Assembly (NCBI GenBank): GCA_013397935.1
Contig: VZRN01003162.1
Span: 27,462-91,461 of the forward strand
Reading direction: 5' to 3'
DNA: 64,000 nt
Origin: Dasyornis broadbenti
Lineage: Eukaryota > Chordata > Aves > Passeriformes > Dasyornithidae
Every line of letters begins with the position of its first letter. The first letter of the stretch is position 1. The notes under the pieces are model-generated. The model saw nothing but the letters and a program-made list of their open reading frames with translations, made no database searches and was not told the DNA's origin. Of the stretch, positions 53,932 to 64,000 are shown piece after piece. Made by a program: the position numbers and the translations under genes.

Positions 53932-53974
53932 GTTATAGCCAGGTGGGGATGCTTGGCTCCTCTCCCCTGGGCGG
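53932..53974 (-). promoter_or_regulatory. LTR core promoter: GC box and TATA-like element
   Basis: On the minus strand CCGCCC (53,974-53,969) precedes CTATAAC (53,938-53,932) by about 30 bases. Their order and spacing fit an LTR U3 promoter and support the minus orientation. Activity is not implied. Confidence 0.45.
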
Positions 53975-55577
53975 AGCATCTTACAATAGGATGAGCTAAC
54001 TCCATGAGTTATGTGGTGGGCTCCTGATGGCCCATTACAGAGATACCCCTCGGAGAGAGTTATCAGGGGTGAGTCACAGATAACAAACAGTGCCCCACCT
54101 GCTTTAACTGCTTGTGGAGGTAGTAATAGAATACACTGATATTGCAACCTAGGACTATATTTATAACAGATTTTATTGCAAATATTTTTGATTTGTGACA
54201 TTGGTTCATATTAACTGTTAAATTTGAAGTAATTCTTGTGCTCATGAGTGACTTTCATCCATGTAGTTGATGTTTGCCTTAAGTATAAGAGACCCTAACA
54301 CTGGACCAGGAAACAGCAACAGTGCAAGGGGCAAAAGATGAAAAATGTTCTTGTGCATCTCTCCAGTAACGTGGTGAAATGAATGATTAGAGTCAAAAGT
54401 GCCTCAGGGACTGTGGATCTCCTAAGAACATTGGGTATGCAGCCTTGACTGGCATCTTTCTGTACTCTCTCCCACTCTTGAAGAAAGCATTGTTTTGCTG
54501 ATGGAGAGCAACAGTTTACAGCTTACCTTGGTGGGGTGTTTCCTGTGCTGCCACAGGCTTGCTGTCTCACGTACCCTGTAGTTCCTAGAGTGCTGATCTC
54601 TCCAGGGCTTGGCTAGGACTGGAAAATCACTGCTTCTCTCCAGAAGTGTCTATATAGTTTAGCTGCCCAACAAAGCAGCAGATCTGCTTTTGGTGTGCCC
54701 TGATAATGCATCAGCTGCTATCGAGTCAGTCATGAGCAATTCTGTCCTGCTCCATCAGGGAGAGGCTGTAAACCAAGCTACCAGGGCACTGCCCTGCCAA
54801 GGCTGGCAGCCAGGTGACAGCTGATGCCTGGTGTAATGTCTTTGCTTGTGACACCGGTACACAGAAAGAAGCCAGCAAGCATCACTTAATTGCTCTCATC
54901 CTCAGTTACAACACCCCAGTCACCTATACTTCAAAAGCAGACCATATAAACTATAAACAACCACATCTTCTGGAGAAGCAGTTATGGGAAAAAATGGATT
55001 TTGCAGTAGGTATTAATAATTTTATTTGAAAAATACAGTATAGCAATGATAAATGTAGTTGTAAACAAATTGGTCAGTTGAACTAGGGATTTAAGTTATT
55101 TTTATAGCATTAAGTTTGGTAAATACTAAAATTACAAAAGTAATCTGGCAAAAAAGTGAAAGGTTCCTTTTATTTACAGTGATCTAAACCAAAAACATCT
55201 GCTGCTACTGTTCTTGTTCTTTATATGCTCCCTTCTGTGCAGCACATTTTTTTTGCTTTTTACTGAAACACAGCCTGTGTTGAAGACCATAAAACAACAA
55301 CTTAATTGCTGTGTTGATGCTTTCTTGGATCCCATTGACTTTCTTGGGCAGCCTATGAGTCTGATCAGAGTGTAGAAATTTGGCACACCATAGTTGTGTG
55401 AAATGTTCAGGGACAGGAGAAGGACAGGAGGAAAACATGGAGCTGATGAAACAGAGAAGAATCAATTCACCAGCTTGAAGGCAAAATAAATATACTAACT
55501 GACAACAAGTGCTATCTAAATAGTTTGAACTAATTCAAATGACAGCCAAATAAACAAACTTTAGTGTTGATAAGCAA

Positions 55578-55592
55578 TTTTTTTTTTTTTTT
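55578..55592. repeat. Poly-T run, 15 bases
   Basis: An uninterrupted T-run. Reading the minus strand, no retroposon body ends here that I can recognise. Confidence 0.8.
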
Positions 55593-55918
55593 GTAGGAAG
55601 GCAGGGGTAGTGTTCTGAGAGGGGGAGGCCTCCATTCCTTCATCCTTGCCCTGGATTCTTAGCTGATTCTGTTTACAGCCAATAGACAGTACCACGGGTG
55701 AGAGAAACAGAAAACAGGAAAAATTAATTTCTATTGTAATAGCAAGAAATTCAAGACTGAGCTTCCAGAGAGATTACTGTTTTCACAGGTGCTTGAAGCT
55801 GCTTGGCTTGCAGCTCTCATGCCTTGTACCATCCAGGGAGCTGCAGCTGCCTAAAACTTTAAAACACACTGCCAGTCTTATGGTTTCATTATAGCTTGGG
55901 TTTGCTAGCTACTTCTGT

Positions 55919-55980
55919 CCTTTTCTTTTTCTTTTTTTTTTTTTTCTTTTTAAAATTTTTTTTTAAATTTTGTTTATAAT
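55919..55980. repeat. T-rich low-complexity tract
   Basis: About 60 bases almost entirely T, with scattered C and A. The lysine-rich open frame on the opposite strand here is an artefact of this tract. Confidence 0.85.
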
Positions 55981-58900
55981 TTTCTGTATTTGGAATGATG
56001 GATAATGACAAGTAGGATATCAATGTGTTATATCTGTTTGCTAAATTTTTACAAATATTTTTTAAACTCTGCACTATTTACCAATATTCTTTAGCTGACA
56101 TGTACAGATACTGATATGGGCAATGTAGTTTGTTCTTTCTTTGAGTTTGTTTTTGTAAAAACTGAAAGGATTAAAAAGATGCTTGGGATTACATTATTTG
56201 ATCAATGTAGGGTTAGTTAAGTTTCAGATCCACCACTTTAATATATTGCTAAATACTAAAAATGAAAGGTGTATTTTCAGTAAACTGTTAGTATTGAACT
56301 TCCAGCTGTCACTGGTTTTGCTTGAGACTATAAAAATTATCAGATGTATAAACATCCTGATAGGAAAGGACCCTAAGAGAGCTAAAACCCTGAAGAATTT
56401 CATTTAGAGAAAACAATACAAATTTTGTGTTGGCACTTGCTTTTCTAAATGGATGTTTTTCTTCTTAGCATAACAAGAGAAAATACATTTAGGCTAAAAA
56501 AATCCTAGTCATATAAGCACAATGAAGGAAGGGAAAGTACATGCTGTTTGAGAATGATAAGCTTAAGGATTTATTTTATGTGAAAGGTTTTGAAAATCTA
56601 CAGGAATAAATTCTTAAATTAATAAGAATATATATTGAATTAGGCAGTTTTTGCAATTAACATAATTCTAATGCTACACAGTCAAGACAGGAAGGTCACT
56701 GTGATTCCATCCAAAGGAACAGATGTGTTTCCATATCCTTCATGATTTATTTCTCAATACTGCATGAATTTTGGCATATATGTTCCTGAAGGAGATCCAT
56801 CAAAGGATATATCTATATATTGCTGGCAGTGTTTGTCAATTCTTTTTATCCATAAAATATATCAGTTTTTATTAAGAGAAATCGCTCTCCAAAGAACAAT
56901 AAAACCATCCATATGCTATAAATGTTATGGTGAAAATCTTATCTTTTTGGCAGCTCAGCCTTTGAATAGCAACCCTGGTACCTGGCTTGGGAAATTTACA
57001 GTTAGAGATTAAAAAATACAAAAACTGTCCTCCTAGGAGGGAGTTGGATTAGTGTTAACACCTCTCCAAAGGGTGTCTTCTGTCCCTTAAGTGACATAGG
57101 CACTTCTCTGATTTCTGTATCTCAAGAGAGCATAGGCATTTGTAGGCTGGGTGGCGGGTTTGATGTGGACACTGAAACCGACTTCAAAGCACGTGATGAA
57201 TTTTTGACAGCCTCAGCATGAAATATCAAATCAAGACTGTTGGATCTATTAATTCTTGACCAGGCAGGTAGGAATTCATTCACAAATGAGCTTTTTCTTC
57301 TGTTTTAAAATAATCTGACATAGTACTTTAGGGTGTGCAAGTCCTAACCTTTCTTCACTAACAGGCAAAGGAAATACATTTAAGGCTTCTTCATGTTTTT
57401 GCAATATTGTGAAATACTAAAGATCAGTCGTTAGAACAATCAAGCAAAAGGATTAAACTTTTAGTATGACCTTTCATGCGATTACATCTGCAGCACCAGG
57501 AGGAATAGTGCTTTATCTCACTGAAGCACATGACCTCGAGGACCTCTTTCACTTGTGAGCTTGCTGCTGAGACCTGTGTGTTATATTGCCTATAAAAATC
57601 CTGGGGAGGAACATTTCATTTTCCTCGCTGTCAAACCTTTAAGTTATCTAATCGTCCACTTCAAATTTGTCACATACACAGGGAATTCAAATGTGTTGGA
57701 GAAAACATGCAGCCACAATTTTAGTCATGTTTAGTGCTATTATGCAGTTTAGAGAGATTTATCTTCATAAGCCACTCTTTTATCTATACGGTTGCAATTT
57801 CTATATTGCCAATAGAAGACAGGTCATAATGATAAAAAACCCCCTTGCCTGATAGGATGACTGGATTTATTTTATGCTAAATCACATATTTGAATATTCT
57901 TATTTACTAAGAACACTCTGAGATCATAGAATATGTTCATGATTTTTCTATCTGTTTATGAACATTTGTTTTCAAGAGAGTTGCACTGGTCCATTTGCCA
58001 ACGTTGTGATTTTCACCCAGGGTCACATGTTTTGAAATCAGCAGAGGAGAGGGTGTCTGAATTCCACTAAAAGCAAGAAAATAATAGCTAATCATTATTT
58101 AGGTTTGATGACTATATACAAGGTACAACCGAAAAATACCATCTTTCTGAACATTGAAGAATTTGGGCAGAGTTGACAGCAGTGACTCTTAAAATCAGCT
58201 CCTGGGCTCATTCCAGTAAAGCTTCATTTAGTCAGCTGGAGCTTTCACCAGCAAGACCTAAATGGGGGTCCAACACTTTCTCTATGAGAAATTGAATCTC
58301 TTTTACCCATGTGGCTGGTCTGGGTTCACATCCAAATTCTGTCTGAAAGGAATCATAATTGATACTAGTGACTAAAGAACTGATGCACTGATACACAGGC
58401 ATGTCTCTGGGTGAGCCAGCCAGCCAGTAAACAGTGGAGCTGTGAAACCTTTATTTGGACTTACTTCAAAGATGCCAAGGTTTACTGCAGTCCAGAGAAT
58501 AAAGTGAGGGTCTAGCATTTCTAATCCAAAAGGGAGACAATGCACAAAAAAATAGTCCTATTACATTGAAAAATAATATCTTGAACGCTCTTTATACACA
58601 AGCATTAAAGAATGGAAAATGGATCTTTTGCTGCGTAGGTCACCTTTAAGACTTCCAGCTGTTAAAGAGAATTTTGCCTTAAGAAACTACAAATCCACTG
58701 CATTTTAACAGATTGTTTTCAGACAAAAGAATTTTTCACTGTGATGTAAGTCGGAATTCATTGGCAAATTTGTTACTGGAGAAGGCAGAAAGAAACAATA
58801 TTTAGCGAAGTTATGTGCTGGAGAAAGATACTATAAAGGCTGTTATGTATTTTAGGAAGATGAGAGAATTTAAATCTCTAAGTTTCTCTTTGCTGTTTGA

Positions 58901-60738
58901 TGTCTGCCCAGAACTGTATTAAGAGCACTGCCAAAATGGAGTCTTTCAGAGAGGCTTCTCTTCTCAGCTTCCTGAGTGGCAGGTTTAAGCCTTGCTTCAA
59001 GGACTGTTACGGATCAAGGCGTTGAGCCCCAACACGCGTGCAGGAAGGCACTATGGAGGAGTAGGGATATTTCACAGGGGTTGGTTAACCCCCTTTCCTA
59101 AAGCAAGCTCCTAGCGTTAAGATGCTGCCACATTCACAGCATGGCAAGGACAGCATTTCTTTGTCCTAGAACCCCCTTAAGAGTCAGGGCAAAGTGATAT
59201 TCCCACAATCACACTGGAGAAAACAAGTGGGTAATCAGGGAATTGCGTGGAAGTCTCCCAGATCTGTGATGGCCACTAAATGTACTTTTTCTTGTGATCT
59301 GACTGTATTTAACAGCTATATGTGACTCTCCAGGGTAGAAATCACCATGTTCATCATCATGCTATCAGCAGTGACAAAAGGAAAGGATAACCTTCGAGAC
59401 AATTCTTATTCTTCTTAAAACAAAGACAACTCCCTCTTTGCCTTCTGCAAAAAGAAGCTGATAAATGTCTTTTTGTCCTCTTTCACTCTGCTTATTCAGA
59501 AACATGTAGGCACTGAACTGATATCTATCTGCAGTGTTCTAATATAACTGTTGAGGGCAATGAGTAAAAAAGAACAAGGACAAAAATTGCTTTTTCTTCA
59601 GTTGCTCGTAACAGTGCCAATGGCAAGTTCTGCTTTAATAACAAAAGAAACACTTCTGCTGCCTGTTGAAGCAGAAAGAATGTATTGCTGAAGAAAATAA
59701 ATCAATGTAAATTATTTTAAATGTCCTGCATTATATTACTCTAAGTCAGACAAAAAAGGTGAAAACTATGCTGTATGATGTGGAGAAAGGATGTAGCGAA
59801 ATACAGAAAGGAATGAATTATTTAAAAGCTATTACATGACAGAAACAATTCAACACAGTTGCAGATGACTTATGATTTAAGAATTTGCCTTACAAGCTTA
59901 TATAACACAAAGAGAAGTAGCTGGGTACTAATGCAGTAAGGTGATGTGAAATGATAACGAATTAGAAGGAAAAGAACAGCAAGTGAGAAACCAATATCTG
60001 TGCACTGTAGTGAACTCCATGCTTCTAGCAAGTCGCCACTTTTGCCACAACCTTTTAAGCAGAAGGCACTGATGGGTCCCAAACTCTGGGTCTCTGAGGC
60101 TGTGCTAGCCTCTGAGAGATCTATTCTGCGGGACTCCATGGTCCAAGGATGCCTACTTGATAGAGGGTTTTAGCTGCAGTGCAGTGCTGGGCATTCCCCA
60201 CCATGTGGGACCTGCAGTCCTTCCTCATCACCTCTCTGGCCACTGGGGATGCCATAGGCAACCAGAGAAAAGTAGAGATGCCTTTCTAATTGGCTGCAGC
60301 TTTGTTCTCTGTCAGAGGATGAGGACAAGAGCTGCTCTGCTCCATAGCACACAGAAATGTTACTGCTGTTGAATGCCTTAGATGCCTTGAGCTACCTGGG
60401 ACTGCTTCTGCCAGGATGCTGCAGTCAGCACATACAGCAGGTTGAGTGAAGTGAAAAAATTGCTGCTGTAATAAAGTGCCCATAAGGCTGCTGAAAAATC
60501 ACTCACACAGCAGTTTATGGATTTAGGGAGCTCTGTCCTGTCAGGAGGTATGGGAGCTTCCCCATTGCCCCTAAAGCACACCTTCAAAGCTACATAAGCC
60601 AAAATTTTCTTATGTTTATCAAATTTCACCTCACTGCAATACAGCTGCTCAAACGACATGCAGCCTAACTAAAGGTGCCAGCTTTGTTATATCTTAGTGT
60701 GTAAATAAAAAATTTTTATTAAATTGAAATTTAAACAG

Positions 60739-60768
60739 TCATGTGTAACGTAACATGAGTGACGTTAC
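60739..60768. repeat. Interlocking inverted repeats with CRE-like words
   Basis: Two exact inverted repeats overlap in 30 bases: TCATGT (60,739-60,744) with ACATGA (60,753-60,758), and GTAACGT (60,745-60,751) with ACGTTAC (60,762-60,768). The right half contains TGACGTTA, close to the cAMP-response element TGACGTCA. Two retained CpGs in a very AT-rich setting are notable. A regulatory role is inference. Confidence 0.4.
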
Positions 60769-61001
60769 AGCAAAGCAATTTTAAAGCAATCAATTAACTA
60801 AAACAAATATCATCAGGCAGATCAGAGAAGATTGATTGGAAAGGAGTTCTTGTGTCATATGCCTAACTAATGATAGCAGCAGAAATTGTAAAATGTTAAA
60901 AAGACAATAAAATGACTCAAGGATTACTTACCCAGCAAGTCTATCCCCTGTGCAAAGCCTGTAAGTGAGAATGAAACTCAACTAATAACATGCAATTGCG
61001 T

Positions 61002-61050
61002 GAATATATGTATATATGTATACACATATATATATATATGCATATATGTT
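61002..61050. repeat. TA/TG/CA microsatellite
   Basis: An alternating tract of atatatg, tatatatgtatacac, atatatatatatatgc and atatatg over about 49 bases. Confidence 0.9.
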
Positions 61051-63984
61051 TGGTTTTGATGGGTCTATTTATCAAGCAAAATAGCCTGAGGAAAGCAGCT
61101 GCCCTTAACTAAAATTGAAAAGAATATTTATGTCTAAATCACTGGCCTTAATCAGAGATCTTAGGTAATATGTAATGTATGGCTCAATGAGATTTGCCAC
61201 CATGACTCAGCTATAAGGAGTTGCCCTTGTTATAGACCATTTTTGTTAGGGAGAATGTGATATGGTGCTGCTTACATCTGTCTGTCTACTTTAGATTGCT
61301 GCTCAGGGGATACTAAAGATGAGGAATGGCTAGCTTGAACATTACACTGATTTGATTTGTGCTGTTTTCTTCTTCTGAGATGTGCACAGCTCTTAACTTC
61401 ATGTTAAATCATCAAGCACTTGGCTGCAACAGACATTTTTACCAAGCTGTACCTGTGCTATCAGCAATCACATTAATTGGAGTGCAAGAGCAGCGTAAAA
61501 TCTGGACAAGAGATAGGCAAGGCTCCATGAGAGAAGTGTGTGCACATTTCAGATTGTTATCTGCACATTTTGGTTTTTTTTTTTTTTCTGTACAATAAGG
61601 GACAGACTGCACCTCCTGAACTTCTCAGCCTACATCAAGATGTATGAATGTGTGAAGTACCTGAGGGAGAAGAAAGGAACAACACCATAGCGAGAAGAAA
61701 ATTCCTGACATTCTGGAAGACTTATAAATATGTGTGTGAAGGACATGCAGAAATAAAATAACCTTGGCTGCCATTTTCACACTCATGTAGGTATTTCCAG
61801 AAGAAGAATAGTGAGTGATGAGTATGGGAACAATGATGATCTGAAATGACAAAGTGTCGATAAGCTCCTCAAATTTGACTTTTTAAAGGTCAGAAAGTTC
61901 TTAACATTAGGACATTGAAGGACTGGAAAATAGTATAGCGCATGCTATAAATCTTCTAGCAGACGCCTGAAGAAAGCTATAAAAAAAGTAAGTATTACAA
62001 CATACATATGATTGAATTTCAATGAATCATCATTTTATAGTGGCCATGACATGAAATCTCCATCTTCCTTTGAAATTGAAGGTTAAGAATGATACACTAT
62101 TTTACATTGCCCTGATGTTTATTCAGAATTCTGAAAACAGCAGGAAGAAAAGCAGAAAAATAAAGCAGACATATTAAAAACCTTGTAAGATAACAGGGAA
62201 ACTACTGTTCTGTTTTACAGAATATTGTTCTGTTATTGATATTTAGTGAACTAGAAAAAAAATCCCACCTTAAATTAGTGCTATCCTGCATTCCATTAGT
62301 GTAACAATCAAGACTGCCTTTTTTTGGGTGCTGTAGCTTTATATATAGCAGACCTAAACAATATGTCCAAAGATTTTTAGACTTTAACCACCTGAGAATT
62401 GCAATATAGATTCACCATGAAGTGGTCAACCTGAAATGTTCACTTATAATAAAGGTGAACAGATAAAAAAGAAGTTATAGTTCCACACATTTGTTAGGCT
62501 TTATAGACTCAAGTGGTCCATTTTATGAATCAGATCATCAGGACATACCAGTTACTTCTGCTTGTCTGAAAATCTTATTAACAGTGTATAGTGCTTTTCC
62601 TGTTACTTTTATTATTTTAAGTAAGGCTAGGTCATAACAAGGTCTTGTATGAAAATGACCCCTTCTTATTCAGTGGGTTTTGTTCCATGTTTAGCTCATC
62701 TATGTAATAATATATGTGGTTAAGTAGGATGGGTTTGCGATTATCGCTTTGCTCCAGGCAGCACGATTTGTCAAGGCAATAAAAGTGAGTAAGTTGGAAC
62801 GTAGCCCTGCTCACACCTCATCAGCGGATTGTTTCCTGCAGCCCAGCTCCTGGACGAGTGCTAGATGTGAGCAAATCCATCGAGGGCAATCAAAATGCAC
62901 AGGTATTACTCAAGGCTGAAAAGGAAAAGAACACGCCTGTCCAGACTTCTGACATCAGCATTCAGCCTTATGTGACCTGCATTACTGGAGCTGATGTATA
63001 GGGAGGAAAACTGCCACATAGATCTTCAAGGTCTAGCAAGGATTTTTCTGGGCTAATACTTGCTCAAAAATACGATAAGGTTGATATCCTATAAACACAA
63101 TAATTTTATTTGGAATTACCATACAAAATACATGGGTTCTAACTCTGTTACCAGAAAATTTGTTTAATGACTCTATATTAGTTCAGGGTTATAATTGCTA
63201 AAGAGATTTTAACTTTATTCCTTTTGTTGAGCTACTGGTTCAGAGCCTTGGCTGTGTGGATCATCTCATTTAAGTTGGCAACGTAACCAATTTAACATCG
63301 CCATATTAATCCATGGTGTGAGCCAGTCACCAACGTGAATTTGGCCTGGTATGATCTGCACTTTTGGGGAAATAACGTAGATATATATTTATTTATTTAA
63401 TTATATTTTAAATTAGTAGATTTAGACATTAGTTTCAACTATTTTTTTCCAGAAGCTTTTACTGAGTTCAAGAGCTTACACTGAATTCCTCCCAGATAAA
63501 TGTCTTCCCTTGTGTTCCATTTCACTAAAGTGAGAGATTCCATTTAATGGTAAACTAACTAATTTAGAAATTTATTTAGCTATCTGTAAGTCCCAAAGTG
63601 AATCCAGCATTTTCTTTGCCCTATTTCTTATTAATCTACAGGCCAGATGCATTATCTCCCTTCCAGTTCCATTGAAATGAGAAAGAGGATTACTTTTTTA
63701 ATTCCCATTTGCCATCAGTGCAGCAGTCCTGTAGCATTAGAAGTCCATCTCTCCATTTATTTTTAGCACTCTGATTATTGCCCATAGTTTGCAAACAACT
63801 TCTGCAATACCCAGTGCTGCAATATGGATCTCCATTCAAGTATTAACTAGCCAATCTTGGGCTCAATTACCATTTTGACAAAATTAAATTTGCAATGTTG
63901 AGTTTTGAGTTTTATTTGAGAGCAGTAGAAATAAAGTGACATTTTGCTGCTTAAAATGAGGGAAATCTTACATGGAAAGACTAG
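61051..63984. other. AT-rich DNA, no gene seen; possible conserved noncoding blocks
   Basis: About 2.9 kb without recognisable genes or mobile elements. A T-run of 14 sits at 61,574-61,587. The stretches at 62,740-63,000, 63,270-63,360 and 63,590-63,950 are free of low-complexity sequence and rich in TAAT/ATTA and other regulatory-type words. This suggests constrained noncoding sequence but does not demonstrate it. Confidence 0.45.
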
Positions 63985-64000
63985 CTCTCTCTCTCTCTCT
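63985..64000. repeat. (CT)n microsatellite, cut by the window end
   Basis: Sixteen bases of perfect CT dinucleotide repeat running off the end of the window; its full length is unknown. Confidence 0.85.

Larger units (their letters stand above)
53415..54150 (-). mobile_element. Probable solo LTR of an avian endogenous retrovirus
   Basis: A ~735-base block, unlike its flanks, that reads as a long terminal repeat on the minus strand. The element ends with ...CTGACA (tgtcag on the plus strand at 53,415). In minus orientation the parts come in the right order: a GC box (GGGCGG on plus, 53,969-53,974), a TATA-like CTATAAC about 30 bases downstream (53,932-53,938), then an AGTAAA polyadenylation variant (53,560-53,565) before the 3' end. 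Wording such as 'aggaataacagttcttta' and 'cctcggagagagttatcagg' resembles, from memory, a common passerine LTR family. No gag, pol or env sequence adjoins it, so it looks like a solo LTR left by recombination. The 5' boundary (about 54,146-54,180) and the target-site duplication could not be fixed. Confidence 0.7.
54151..60990. other. Intergenic DNA, no gene seen
   Basis: About 6.8 kb. It includes GC-richer patches at 54.3-54.85, 58.9-59.25 and 60.0-60.6 kb without recognisable genes, poly-T tracts at 55.58 and 55.92 kb, and possible conserved noncoding texture at 57.47-58.06 kb. The open frames in 60.16-60.66 kb overlap on both strands, as expected for local GC enrichment rather than coding. 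Confidence 0.5.

Noticed and set aside
55889..56074. Lysine-rich reverse-strand open frame
   Set aside because: Produced by the T-rich low-complexity tract at 55,919-55,980.
57918..57935. 'gatcatagaatatg' resembling a CR1 tail
   Set aside because: Only one octamer-like word, with no CR1 3' untranslated sequence beside it; chance match.
58290..58345. 'ctgggttcacatccaaattctg' as a MIR-like SINE core
   Set aside because: Only a short partial resemblance to a tRNA-derived SINE end; no promoter boxes or further core found.
1..64000. CRISPR arrays, operons, riboswitches, tRNA or rRNA genes
   Set aside because: No regularly spaced repeats, tRNA cloverleaf words or rRNA signatures were seen; the sequence is vertebrate nuclear DNA.

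Overview
This is an intergenic (or deep intronic) stretch of a bird genome. It is AT-rich and crowded with stop codons in all six frames. It has no operons, no bacterial-type genes, and no exon structure that I can recognise. The avian call rests on several CR1 retrotransposon copies with the bird-type 3' tail, an imperfect repeat of ATTCTATG. A long terminal repeat near 53.4-54.15 kb resembles, from memory, a family common in songbirds, so a passerine is likely but not proven.

Layout. Positions 1-120 hold the 3' end of a forward CR1 whose body lies before the window. From 121 to about 14.1 kb there is single-copy AT-rich DNA, broken by a GC-richer block at 7.44-7.80 kb. A small CR1 scrap lies at 14.11-14.18 kb. 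A reverse-strand 5'-truncated CR1 lies at 18.40-18.88 kb. The main element is a reverse-strand CR1 at about 28.99-31.27 kb. It runs from the ORF1 esterase through the ORF2 endonuclease and then jumps across a large internal deletion, which removes the reverse transcriptase, to the ORF2 C-terminus and 3' tail. From 31.3 to 53.4 kb the DNA is mostly featureless: microsatellites, homopolymer runs, pyrimidine-rich blocks, a possible old dispersed repeat pair (36.5 and 45.5 kb) and a perfect 12-bp hairpin (39.98 kb). A probable solo LTR lies on the reverse strand at 53.4-54.15 kb. The rest, to 64 kb, is AT-rich DNA with microsatellites and some stretches whose texture suggests conserved noncoding elements. 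That last reading cannot be tested without an alignment. The window ends inside a (CT)n run.

No intact protein-coding gene is supported. The longest reverse-strand open frame with an ATG (171 codons, 33.88-34.39 kb) is recorded as unproven. The only recognisable protein-coding sequence is decayed CR1 ORF1/ORF2. I found no convincing undescribed biological system. The items most worth checking are the internally deleted near-full-length CR1, the LTR with visible promoter parts, the perfect hairpins and the candidate conserved noncoding blocks.
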